DNA of 64,000 nucleotides from Syntrophomonadaceae bacterium (GTDB lineage: Bacteria > Bacillota > PH28-bin88): NCBI GenBank assembly GCA_018333865.1, contig JAGXSE010000037.1, positions 62,001-126,000 on the forward strand. Reading direction: 5' to 3'. This document shows positions 56,345-64,000 of the stretch, piece after piece. The notes beneath the pieces are model-generated. The model saw only the letters and a list, made by a program, of their open reading frames with translations. It ran no database searches and had not been told where the DNA came from. Positions within the stretch are counted from its first letter, which is position 1; each line of letters starts with the position of its first letter. The position numbers were made by a program, and so were the translations under genes.

Positions 56345-57709
56345 TTAAGCTACGCTATTGCGACGTTTTTTCAGCTCATGCAAATATTTGGGCAGGTCAG
56401 TCGCCTCTCTTGGGCCAACAAGAATTTCCCAGCCAGGCAACTCATCTTCCAGGTCACCCTTAAGGCGAGCCACATACCCAGGGAGGATCAGCTGCTTATG
56501 AGTCACCTTATCGGCTAAGGATTGTTTCTTGACCATTTCAGCAATTGTCTCCGGAACGAACTTGCCGGTAGACCAGGCTGCCAGCACACATAAGCCTCCC
56601 GTATCCTGGCAAAGCAAATATACAGGCAGCTTGCTGTTTTCCGTCTCACCAGCCACAGCGTAATATGTCAGGGCAAAGTTGGTCGTGACCAGCACAGCAG
56701 CACTTTCATCTGCCTCGTTAAAGGAATAGACCTTGCTTTCAACAGTTGGCGCCACTCTCGGATCAGTATAAATATCCTGGCGTACTGTCAATAATGTCTC
56801 GAAACCCGCTGGCGAAACATCATCCAGGACAATAATACCAGCATACCTTGCTATACCTGCGGAAGCTAACAGCAGTTGGGTGTCTATATCGGAGGTAACT
56901 GCTGGTCCATAAAAGAGGGTCGGATAACCTAAGGTTCTAAACTTATGCAATAAAGAAGCACGACGGATGATTGTTTGATCCCGAACCAGGTCCGGCAGGG
57001 TGCGGGAACCAGGTTCCAGCACCAGGTTTTCCAGACCCATTTCCTTCAGTTTTCCTGACAGGTCAGCCAGGGTTTCCAGGCTTTTAGCCCTGGCGCAGAC
57101 AGCGGCGCTCTTATCGAGATTAGGCACAACTTGCGTATAGTTCTCAGCGGTAACACAGACCAGCGGGTTCCTGTTCTTACTTGCTTCGTAGGCGGCAAGC
57201 AAACAGCCGGGCTCATCAGCCATCAGGATCAGGCCGGCGTCAGTTTCCGCCAAGGTTCTTTCCACCAGTTTATGGTACCGGCTGCTGTCTCCACTGGTGC
57301 AGTGTAAAGCCACCAGATCAAAGCGGGATATTTTGTCAAGCCTATCATACTGCCAGGCCAGTTTGGCCAGCTTGTTGCCCCAGATCTCTTCGCTTTCTCC
57401 GTCAGCGATCTGCAAGGCAAGTCCGGGCGGTTGTAAAAAGGTTTTTTGGTGGCGGTACATTACCTCTTCTGCACCGATGACCACTTGCCTGGGTCCCTGG
57501 CCAATTTTAACCTGCCTGATCGGTGGTTGGAGCATGTCTTCTATTTGTGCCTTTGAATCTAACGAAAGATAGGAACACTTTTCCAGCGCAATACCAGCAT
57601 TAGCCAATTTCATGGCAAAAGCAAAACAGGTGGCTAAACCGCATTCCTTGCAGTTTTTCTTGCCGTTTTCCGGTAATAACTTCTGAATATCCGAAGCTTT
57701 TACAGGCAT
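56345..57709 (-). CDS. acsC2: Corrinoid/iron-sulfur protein large subunit (copy 2)
   Basis: 454 residues, a diverged paralogue of the acsC1 product. The 4Fe-4S motif reads CKECGLATCFAFAMKLA with a fourth Cys in EKCSYL; the barrel and the C-terminal LVGPREATDLPKY are kept. It lies between cdhC and the fused CODH gene and is therefore likely to serve the archaeal-type complex (role of CdhE). ATG follows GAAAGGAG. Whether it descends from AcsC duplication or from a CdhE lineage needs a tree. Confidence 0.9.
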   Translation of the reverse strand: MPVKASDIQKLLPENGKKNCKECGLATCFAFAMKLANAGIALEKCSYLSLDSKAQIEDMLQPPIRQVKIGQGPRQVVIGAEEVMYRHQKTFLQPPGLALQIADGESEEIWGNKLAKLAWQYDRLDKISRFDLVALHCTSGDSSRYHKLVERTLAETDAGLILMADEPGCLLAAYEASKNRNPLVCVTAENYTQVVPNLDKSAAVCARAKSLETLADLSGKLKEMGLENLVLEPGSRTLPDLVRDQTIIRRASLLHKFRTLGYPTLFYGPAVTSDIDTQLLLASAGIARYAGIIVLDDVSPAGFETLLTVRQDIYTDPRVAPTVESKVYSFNEADESAAVLVTTNFALTYYAVAGETENSKLPVYLLCQDTGGLCVLAAWSTGKFVPETIAEMVKKQSLADKVTHKQLILPGYVARLKGDLEDELPGWEILVGPREATDLPKYLHELKKRRNSVA

Positions 57710-57735
57710 ATAAACACTCCTTTCAAGCAGGGTTA

Positions 57736-58923
57736 TTAAAGCCGCCCAGCGTTCTGCATGAATTCGGTCAGTTCATCTACGTTTTGCACATCTTTTTCAG
57801 TAGCGATTTTATCGGCCAGCTCTGCCGGAATACTATCTTTTGCTGATTCTTTTAACGTAGAGGTCATCCAGGCAACCCGGTTAAAGCCGCCATCAGCAAT
57901 CAAAAATTTGGGTGACCTGAGATACTGAATGCCGATTCCGACATAGCCTTCATTTTGCTTGCCACCACTAGCCAGACCAGCCAGGGTAGAAAATGGATCG
58001 CCGATTACAGTTGACCCGACAAAGTCCCTGGAGACAATGCCAAAGCCATCAACTTCGGGGATGTAAAATACAATTGCCTCGAAACAGCCACAGGAAGTAT
58101 GCGGATAGGAAAGGGCACTGTGGAGGCTAAATTGGGTTGTTTCTCCCATAGAACGCTCAGTTACCACCTTGTTAACATTGTCATAAGAGATATTCTCAGG
58201 GTCGACGAGGTTGCCCTTGGGCACAGCAAACTGAGCACCCTCGGGGTCAACCTTGGTGGCAGCGCGACCGTCGAGCCAGTTAATGGCGCCACAGAGTGAA
58301 ATACGCTCTGGCGTGATAATGCAGACATGGGTGGGAGCAAAGCTTTGACAGAGGACACAACCGTAGAATTCCTCCACGTCCTCCTCCCGCATGCCCTGAA
58401 TTCTGTCATCCCGCTCTTTATATACCTGCATGGCTCCTGCCAGCAACTCCTGAACCTTAACCTGGTCGGTAACAAATTCCACCGACATTTTTTCAATCAC
58501 CGGCAGTTCTGCAGTAAAGAGATCGATGAGAATCCGCCCTACATGTTCCAGTGAGTTTAAGCCTTTTTTATAGGCATTTTTATGGATGCGGATCCAGATA
58601 TCGTAGCGCTGTGCCATATGAAAGACGCCTTCCAGGTAATTGATATATTGATGGATACGCCGCTCCAACACCGCTTCCAGATCTTTTTCCAGCGCTTCCC
58701 CAGCCACGTCTATCTTAATAAAAATAGGGCTGGAGGTGCCTTCCGGCAAATCTTTAATATCGGGCCCGGTAATGATAATTTGATCGTGCTCTACCTCATC
58801 GAGGCCCTTGACAGTGACCAGTTCACCCTTTTGGGCCACCTCCGGGCCACCAAACTCTACCTGGAATTCATTTTTGCGAATTCTTTCCCCTTCATACTGC
58901 GGACCAACGTCTACCACGTACAT
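57736..58923 (-). CDS. cdhC: Acetyl-CoA synthase beta subunit of archaeal type (CdhC)
   Basis: 395 residues, starting directly at VDVGPQYEGERIRKNEFQVEFGG and thus lacking the N-terminal CODH-binding domain of bacterial AcsB. This is the normal archaeal CdhC build, not a truncation, because a good GGGAGG site and ATG sit exactly at that point. A-cluster cysteines are in CVLCQSFAPTHVC (near 185), SLCGAINW and TSCGCFEA. It presumably works with CdhA/CdhB and the second corrinoid protein. Confidence 0.94.
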   Translation of the reverse strand: MYVVDVGPQYEGERIRKNEFQVEFGGPEVAQKGELVTVKGLDEVEHDQIIITGPDIKDLPEGTSSPIFIKIDVAGEALEKDLEAVLERRIHQYINYLEGVFHMAQRYDIWIRIHKNAYKKGLNSLEHVGRILIDLFTAELPVIEKMSVEFVTDQVKVQELLAGAMQVYKERDDRIQGMREEDVEEFYGCVLCQSFAPTHVCIITPERISLCGAINWLDGRAATKVDPEGAQFAVPKGNLVDPENISYDNVNKVVTERSMGETTQFSLHSALSYPHTSCGCFEAIVFYIPEVDGFGIVSRDFVGSTVIGDPFSTLAGLASGGKQNEGYVGIGIQYLRSPKFLIADGGFNRVAWMTSTLKESAKDSIPAELADKIATEKDVQNVDELTEFMQNAGRL

Positions 58924-58960
58924 GTTACCTTACCTCCCTTAAGTATATTTTTTAAATTAT

Positions 58961-59521
58961 TTACTCAGTGGTGCCAAGTGCACTTACCAACTCTGACAAA
59001 TACTCCTGCCACTTTTCCCTCTTCACAAGCACCGGTACGGCAAAGTCAGCATTGGGGTGGCTGCGGCGGCAAATTGCGAAGGTTTTCAAGTGGGGGGCAA
59101 AGTGTTTCAGGGTGGCCAGCCCGCGTTCAGCCAGATCGCACCTCACACCGGTAAACAGCACCAAGTCATGGTAGCCCTTACCGCGAACACCAGCCCATTC
59201 CTTGTCCTTTAAGAAATGGATGATCTCAATGATGTCATAGGTTGAATCGGGACGAACTCCCAGTTCCAGCATCTTTCTCTTGACATGAGCCGTGGCACAT
59301 ATGGGAATATTGCGTGACTTGGCAATTTCAAGCGCATAATCAATCAGCAATCTGTCACCTACAGGCGAATCGATAACTTCCGGGCCAAAAATATACAATG
59401 GATTTTTAGCCTTTTCAATTATTTTTGCCGCCTCACCCGGCAAAGCAACTACCTTGGCTGCTTTGGTGCCAGTTAAAACATTGACTTTGTAGTAAGGCAA
59501 GGTCATTAACTCTGTGGTCAT
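58961..59521 (-). CDS. cdhB: CODH epsilon subunit of archaeal type (CdhB)
   Basis: 186 residues with a DHS-like Rossmann fold as in methanogen CdhB: AKNPLYIFGPEVIDS near residue 40, a central strand-rich core and the end RREKW-type VPVLVKREKWQEYL. CdhB binds the CdhA dimer and has no counterpart in the bacterial AcsA/AcsB enzyme. ATG follows GGGAGGGATC. Its place between cdhA and cdhC matches archaeal operons. Confidence 0.92.
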   Translation of the reverse strand: MTTELMTLPYYKVNVLTGTKAAKVVALPGEAAKIIEKAKNPLYIFGPEVIDSPVGDRLLIDYALEIAKSRNIPICATAHVKRKMLELGVRPDSTYDIIEIIHFLKDKEWAGVRGKGYHDLVLFTGVRCDLAERGLATLKHFAPHLKTFAICRRSHPNADFAVPVLVKREKWQEYLSELVSALGTTE

Positions 59522-59540
59522 ACAAGATCCCTCCCGATTC

Positions 59541-61847
59541 TTATTTTATAGTCGCCTCAATGGGAACTTTTGTCTCATAAGTGCCGATAATTGTCGGCAA
59601 GGAAAGGACAGGCTTAGGCTGCCAACCTACTTCCTTCAAGTATGCCAGCACTTCCCGCTTGTAAACAATGGGGATCTCTTTTTCTGTGCGGACGAAGTTC
59701 TGCAAGTCATCGGGAAGGGCACCAATAACCTGCTTGTATGCGGAAATGTAACTATTCAGCTTGATGGCCCGGCCTGGTGGCGTGTCATTGCGGCGGAAGC
59801 ACTGCTTGATGATGGTGACCAGCGCTCTCTCCTTTGTTTCCGTAACCAGCATCATGTGTTCCGGTGTAGGCTCGCCGGTGTCAACCCTTTGCTTGGTCCG
59901 GCCGTCAATTACCGTCCAGTCACCCATTTCTTTTTTACTCATAAACAGGCGGCGGTACTTGGAGCCGTGCGGACCAAGAACAACCGGAATGCCCCAGCGC
60001 ACTGCCCCGGTTCCAATGGCCAGAGCCTTTTGGGAATAAGGACCCCAAACCACACCACAGGCTCCAACGCGGTTTAAAATATAGTCGGACATCAATTCAA
60101 AGTTGGCCCGATTCGGCAAGGTGGCAAATATATTAGCGATTTTGATCGCAGCCCCCACGACATGGGCATTAGCAACACAGGAACCGACGTTGACGATACA
60201 GCCGGCATCAAATTCGGGTGTGTATTTTTCATAAATAGTCTTGCCGTCTGCATCTTTTCTCATGGCTGCAGCCATAGCCGCACAGCCGGAAAGGGTGACG
60301 ATATACTTGCGCCGAGCCAGCTCTTCTGCTAACCAGGCTACATCATCAATATCGCCAGGGAAATTGGAACAGCCGGCAAAAAGTACAACCCCGGGGATAG
60401 TGCCTAGAACAATAGGCGATCCGACCTTCCTGATTTCCACGTCATGAATCGGGCCACGGCCAGAGCGCATTTTATAGGTGTCCCAGGTAGCAGCCGCTTG
60501 CATTATACGCAGGATTGGGATTTGGTGTACACATGCCTCTTCGCACTTGGCGCAACCATGGCAACGCAGGAACACTTCGCCTAACTTAGCAAAATTACCT
60601 TGTCTGGCCTGATTTACACCTGAACTTACAGGCAAAAGGTTAGGACAGGCTCTATTGCATGCTTCACAAGTTCCTGGGCATTTTCCAGCCAGAACTGATG
60701 CCTCCGTTTGGTTTAAAAGTTGCTTTTTGACGCTGCGATTGGGAGCCAGGGCAAGGGCGGCCCGCACGATTACTTCAGCCGCTTTTTCCGGATCTAAGAT
60801 CAAATACTGTTTTTGTTTTTCCAGCACTTCGCGTAGAATATCATCAGCTTCTCTGGCTGAGGCGTTTTCCAGTCCATAGCATATCTTATCTGAACAAGCA
60901 ATCATTGCCGCTCCGGCTTCTCTTGCCATCTGCGGAATATCTGTAACTACACACTGCTCATCAGTAACCACCACATCAGCAAGGCCTGCTTTTAAGAAAA
61001 AGCGCTGCCGCGAGAGCGGGCCAATCACTTTGGCACCACTGGCATACCGGGTCACGTCATGGGCTGTGCAACATAGTCCCCCCACCTCCACTTGATCATA
61101 GAGGTTGTGTTTTTGCAGATAATCGATAATCGCATTAGCCGTAACAGCATTGTGCCCCACAACTACAATGGTGGGCTTCGTTCTGTCTATGGCGCCCCAA
61201 CCCAGATCAACTAACGGTGTGTCTGCTACAGAAGTAGGCAAACCGTACCCAACAATTTGGGCAATATCGGCCGCTTCCAGCGCTACATGATCCAGCATAC
61301 CGGCATGAAAGGCCTTGGATTCAAAATCCCGGTAATTACCTTCTTGCCCCATATGGGTAGAAGATACCAGATGAATCATTTCCCGCTCAACGTATTCAAT
61401 AGCCTTGCGCAGGTCGCCAAGGTTTTCTGGTTTAAGGCCCATCACTGTCCTGATAATCGGGGCCTCTACGTTAACCTGGCTGCCGAGGTCAATTTTACGG
61501 TCTTCACCATATTTTTCAATCAGGTGATCGATCATGTGCCGGCCATGGGCGCCATGTGCCGCCGTGCCCATCAAAGAACAAATCAGGATCCACCTGGCCT
61601 GCTGCGAGGCAATGTCTATGCCGCAGGCGCCTTTTTTGTCTCCTGTCAAGTCGCATTTGCCATAGGTGCAAAGACAGCATAAGTCGCAAAACGGAGCATA
61701 AAAAGGCTCATACGTGTCAAGGAGGCGAAAGTCCCAATTGCGCAGGTCTGTCAGTGTGGGCATCGGTGTCGGACCAATCGGCTCCCAGGTGTCGTCTGCC
61801 TTGATTATTGTTTTAATTTCTGCTTCTCTCATATTGCTTTTTAACAT
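59541..61847 (-). CDS. cdhA: CODH catalytic alpha subunit of archaeal type (CdhA)
   Basis: 768 residues, far longer than bacterial CooS (~640). N-terminal cluster cysteines are at 54, 57, 58, 60 and 65 (CDLCCLCTYGKC). Two extra ferredoxin motifs typical of archaeal CdhA are present near 389 (CPGTCEACNRACP) and 429 (CHGCAKCEEACVH). C-cluster candidates are VVGHNAV, GLCCTAHD, TDEQCVVT, FAGCSNFP, LSGCAAMA and VGSCVANAH. It oxidises CO or reduces CO2 within the alpha2-epsilon2 unit with CdhB. ATG follows GAGGGAGG. Confidence 0.95.
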   Translation of the reverse strand: MLKSNMREAEIKTIIKADDTWEPIGPTPMPTLTDLRNWDFRLLDTYEPFYAPFCDLCCLCTYGKCDLTGDKKGACGIDIASQQARWILICSLMGTAAHGAHGRHMIDHLIEKYGEDRKIDLGSQVNVEAPIIRTVMGLKPENLGDLRKAIEYVEREMIHLVSSTHMGQEGNYRDFESKAFHAGMLDHVALEAADIAQIVGYGLPTSVADTPLVDLGWGAIDRTKPTIVVVGHNAVTANAIIDYLQKHNLYDQVEVGGLCCTAHDVTRYASGAKVIGPLSRQRFFLKAGLADVVVTDEQCVVTDIPQMAREAGAAMIACSDKICYGLENASAREADDILREVLEKQKQYLILDPEKAAEVIVRAALALAPNRSVKKQLLNQTEASVLAGKCPGTCEACNRACPNLLPVSSGVNQARQGNFAKLGEVFLRCHGCAKCEEACVHQIPILRIMQAAATWDTYKMRSGRGPIHDVEIRKVGSPIVLGTIPGVVLFAGCSNFPGDIDDVAWLAEELARRKYIVTLSGCAAMAAAMRKDADGKTIYEKYTPEFDAGCIVNVGSCVANAHVVGAAIKIANIFATLPNRANFELMSDYILNRVGACGVVWGPYSQKALAIGTGAVRWGIPVVLGPHGSKYRRLFMSKKEMGDWTVIDGRTKQRVDTGEPTPEHMMLVTETKERALVTIIKQCFRRNDTPPGRAIKLNSYISAYKQVIGALPDDLQNFVRTEKEIPIVYKREVLAYLKEVGWQPKPVLSLPTIIGTYETKVPIEATIK

Positions 61848-61872
61848 TTCTTATTTCCTCCCTCTCCAGAAC

Positions 61873-62754
61873 TTAGTTGACCAAGGCTCTAACGCGCTGC
61901 AGACTTTCCGGATGACGTAAGGTTACGATGTCTGCACCGGCAATTAACAGGGTAAATGCAGTAAGTGCTTCCCAAAGAATACCTTTATCTGCATCCTGGG
62001 TTGCTTCCTTGGTTTTCCATGCCTCCTTCCCCACCCTGGCAATCAATGGCGACTGCAAGGTTTTATCGTCATGTACGATCGCCGAGAGGCGAATGCGTTC
62101 CATGGTGGAATAAGCATAATCCAGTCCGTAGCCGGCAGCACAAGTCAGGGGATCAATAACTATCCTGTCTAGCGGGAATATCTTGCTGAGCCTGATGTTT
62201 AAATCTTTGGCCAAATTGATATCCATGGGAATCTGAGCGATAATTGCGTGCCCGTGTTCGAGGGCCACAGGTGCTATTTCCTGATAATTCTCCTTCAGTA
62301 CCGGACCAATTAATAAGTTCATCCCGCTGCAGGTTGCGGCCACCACCGGCAGAACGGCAGCATCTTTTTCTTTCTCGCCCAAGCCAAAAACTACCAGCGG
62401 TACGTCAACTGCTTCGGCAACTTTTTTTACGCCGGCAGCAATCTCTATTGCCGGCAGATCCTTTTCCATGCTGTTCAGATTCAGAAAAATCATCTCTGCC
62501 CCAAAGACTTCCACACATTTTTTAGCCCAGGCAACCGGAGACGATTTAACATCCGCGTAAAGATCCTGCAGACACAGTGTCCAGTCAGCCGGTTCGCTGT
62601 CAGTTATTTCCAGAGCAAGCTTTAGTTTAGCCGGTCTTCCTTCAAAAAAATGAAAAGGCAAGGTATTTTGTCCGCCAACTCCTATTTTTTTGACTTCTGG
62701 CCCCAGTACCAGTTCCTTGATTTCGCCAGGGTATTTTTCTATAAACTTTTCCAT
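61873..62754 (-). CDS. acsD2: Corrinoid/iron-sulfur protein small subunit (copy 2, diverged)
   Basis: 293 residues, a shorter and divergent AcsD/CdhD barrel. Shared marks are [45 protein letters not shown] and YGLDYAYSTMERIRL; the GGTRSH loop and the end NIDQLMVSN of copy 1 are missing. It lies between acsE2 and cdhA and probably pairs with the acsC2 product. Confidence 0.9.
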   Translation of the reverse strand: MEKFIEKYPGEIKELVLGPEVKKIGVGGQNTLPFHFFEGRPAKLKLALEITDSEPADWTLCLQDLYADVKSSPVAWAKKCVEVFGAEMIFLNLNSMEKDLPAIEIAAGVKKVAEAVDVPLVVFGLGEKEKDAAVLPVVAATCSGMNLLIGPVLKENYQEIAPVALEHGHAIIAQIPMDINLAKDLNIRLSKIFPLDRIVIDPLTCAAGYGLDYAYSTMERIRLSAIVHDDKTLQSPLIARVGKEAWKTKEATQDADKGILWEALTAFTLLIAGADIVTLRHPESLQRVRALVN

Positions 62755-62774
62755 ATTTTCAGCCTCCCCGCGTT

Positions 62775-63653
62775 TTAAACTTCCAGCCAGGACGGAGAAT
62801 ACAGCTCTCGCCCCATGATGACCCTGGCTGTCTTATAGTAGTCCCTTTCGACTGGAGACATGACGGTCATGTCCAAGTCTTCGCCATCTATTACCTGGTG
62901 GATAATAGATACGATTTCCTGTTTTTTGCCGGAATTCAGTTCGATCAGATCCTGATCAAAACTATCCACAATAGCAGAATACAAACCAGCTTGCTCAAAA
63001 ACAACCATCACTACTTGGTTTAGGATATGACGCAAGTGTCGCGGAGTGCCGTTTGATACGTTGGAAAGTCCAATCACAGACTTGACGCCAGGAGCGATAT
63101 CCGGCAGCATTTTGATGAGTTCCACTGACTCTAAAATGTCCTGCTGGCCAACTCCTACAGGCATCAGAATTGGGTCAACCCAGATGTCTTCCGTCGGAAT
63201 GCCGAGACTGTGGGCATAATCGATTGTTTCCATGATGGACTCAGCCCGGGAAGCAGCATCAGAGGGGATGCCGGCATCGTTGAGCACCGAAATTACCACA
63301 TTGGCATTATATTTTTTGGCCAGCGGTAGCATCCGTTCTTTACTGTCCTTAGTACCATTTGCAGAATTAATCAGCGGTCTTTGCCGGCAAATAGCCAGGC
63401 CAGCTTCCATAGCAACAGGATTAGTAGTATCAAGGGAAAACGGAAGGTCGACAACTTCCTGAATAGCATTAACAAGCCAGCTCATGGTTTCGGTCGGATT
63501 TTTGCGCGCAGGACCGATGTTCAAATCAATATATTGCACACCGCACTCAGCCTGCTTGCTGGCCAACTCCTGCAGAGGACGCGCATCTCTGCCAATAAGA
63601 GCTTCCGAAACGACCTTGGAGAGAATCTGAATGTTTTCTCCAATTAGAATCAT
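62775..63653 (-). CDS. acsE2: Methyltetrahydrofolate:corrinoid protein methyltransferase (copy 2)
   Basis: 292 residues, about 30 more than copy 1 because of an extended C-terminus (VSIIHQVIDGEDLDMTVMSP region). Motifs: MILIGENIQIL start, YIDLNIGPARKN, PFSLDTTNPVAMEAG, INSANGTKDSKERM, WVDPILMPVGVGQQD. Starts with a normal ATG behind AGGGGG. It is the first gene of the 26-kb run and should load methyl groups on the second corrinoid protein. Relationship to MtvA/MtgA-type methyltransferases is possible for such diverged copies. Confidence 0.88.
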   Translation of the reverse strand: MILIGENIQILSKVVSEALIGRDARPLQELASKQAECGVQYIDLNIGPARKNPTETMSWLVNAIQEVVDLPFSLDTTNPVAMEAGLAICRQRPLINSANGTKDSKERMLPLAKKYNANVVISVLNDAGIPSDAASRAESIMETIDYAHSLGIPTEDIWVDPILMPVGVGQQDILESVELIKMLPDIAPGVKSVIGLSNVSNGTPRHLRHILNQVVMVVFEQAGLYSAIVDSFDQDLIELNSGKKQEIVSIIHQVIDGEDLDMTVMSPVERDYYKTARVIMGRELYSPSWLEV

Positions 63654-63688
63654 GTTTCTTCCCCCTTAGTTTCAATTTAATTATCCAC

Positions 63689-63703
63689 TCGCGCTGTGCG
63701 CGA
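63689..63703. promoter_or_regulatory. GC-rich palindrome upstream of acsE2
   Basis: TCGCGC-TGT-GCGCGA is a perfect 6-3-6 inverted repeat 36-50 bases before the acsE2 ATG, standing out in AT-rich surroundings. It may be a protein-binding site or a short leader hairpin. Confidence 0.5.
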
Positions 63704-63854
63704 AAACGGCTCAACAGTGCTTTTCCGTCCCGTGCAATAGTTCGATATTCTGATAGCATAATTGCATGGTAACGCAGATTAAAGAAAATAGTTTTTTGTG
63801 CAGGTACCCTAATGCAAAGAAAGAAATTTTGAGAAATATGCATGTTCTTCTGAC

Positions 63855-63884
63855 ATTTGCAAAAATTTAATTGTATATTTGCAA
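63855..63884. repeat. Direct repeat ATTTGCAA x2, 22-base period
   Basis: Identical octamers at 63855-63862 and 63877-63884 are 22 bases apart, about two helical turns, so both would face the same side of the DNA. It is upstream of the acsE2 run; a regulatory role is inference. Confidence 0.4.
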
Positions 63885-64000
63885 TTTAACTTTTTGTATT
63901 CTATATTTCCTTAATTTCTCCTGCAAAAGATCCGCGAACAAAGAATATTTTAAACACTGACTGGTGGATTTTTCTCCTTATTCAGCTAAAAATAGAGGGT

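Larger units (their letters stand above)
63654..64000. other. Leader region of the Wood-Ljungdahl run
   Basis: No gene supported in these 347 bases. On the minus strand a possible weak promoter is TTACCA-17-AATATC around 63770-63740. Two notable motifs, a GC-rich palindrome and a pair of direct repeats, are listed separately. No riboswitch fold was recognised. Confidence 0.4.

Noticed and set aside
57736-58923. cdhC looks like an N-terminally truncated acsB pseudogene
   Set aside because: It starts exactly where archaeal CdhC starts, with its own ribosome site and ATG, and keeps all A-cluster cysteines and the full C-terminus.
63547-63843. A 98-codon minus-strand open frame upstream of acsE2
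   Set aside because: It runs into acsE2 in another frame, has no ribosome site and looks like chance.

Overview
The window looks like a chromosome segment of a strictly anaerobic, spore-forming, Gram-positive bacterium of the Clostridia (Peptococcaceae or Desulfotomaculia-like). The evidence is spore genes (spoVB, a spoVM-like micro-gene), a mutS-mutL-miaA-hfq run, a divergent lexA/yneA SOS pair, a B12-dependent ribonucleotide reductase, a methylmalonyl-CoA pathway cluster and a very large Wood-Ljungdahl cluster. TTG start codons with strong Shine-Dalgarno sequences are frequent. No CRISPR array, insertion sequence, integrase or phage gene was seen. The genus is inference.

Layout. 1-7.6 kb (+): miaB end, mutS, mutL, miaA, hfq and a ynbB-like PLP enzyme. 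7.6-19.7 kb: lexA/yneA, a glycosyltransferase, nrdJ, tRNA-Trp, an EF-G paralogue, spoVB, surE, a ypmA-like gene, a TPR protein, a Fur-family regulator and a small membrane protein. 19.7-31.9 kb (-): ahcY, a PAS-Fis regulator, sucC, sucD, the two-subunit methylmalonyl-CoA mutase, the epimerase, the sodium-pumping methylmalonyl-CoA decarboxylase (mmdA, a 53-residue OadG-type subunit, mmdB), class I fumarase, a degenerate PlsY relative and the spoVM-like gene. This is the central part of propionate oxidation, or of succinate-to-propionate conversion if run in reverse. 32-37 kb: a DUF3786 protein, tRNA-Arg, a DnaD-like protein, TrkA and two poorly characterised proteins.

37.2-63.7 kb (-) is one nearly continuous 26-kb gene run. 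Read in transcription order it begins with an archaeal-type CODH/ACS set (acsE2, acsD2, cdhA, cdhB, cdhC, acsC2). It continues with a bacterial-type set (a CODH carrying an N-terminal DUF166-like domain, acsB, acsC1, the RACo activator, cooC, acsD1, acsE1). It ends with a methylene-tetrahydrofolate reductase module (hdrC, hdrB, a giant hdrA, mvhD, metV, metF) and a terminator. Two different carbonyl-branch machines, each with its own methyltransferase and corrinoid-protein genes, therefore lie side by side while sharing single local copies of the maturation factors.

Together with the methylmalonyl-CoA cluster this suggests an organism that makes or oxidises acetyl-CoA through CO2/CO chemistry, possibly a syntrophic propionate or acetate oxidiser. 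The most notable points are the double CODH/ACS locus, the DUF166-CODH fusion, the HdrA-GltD-HdrA fusion, two probable ATT start codons, and small genes that are easily missed (a spoVM-like gene and an oadG-like gene).
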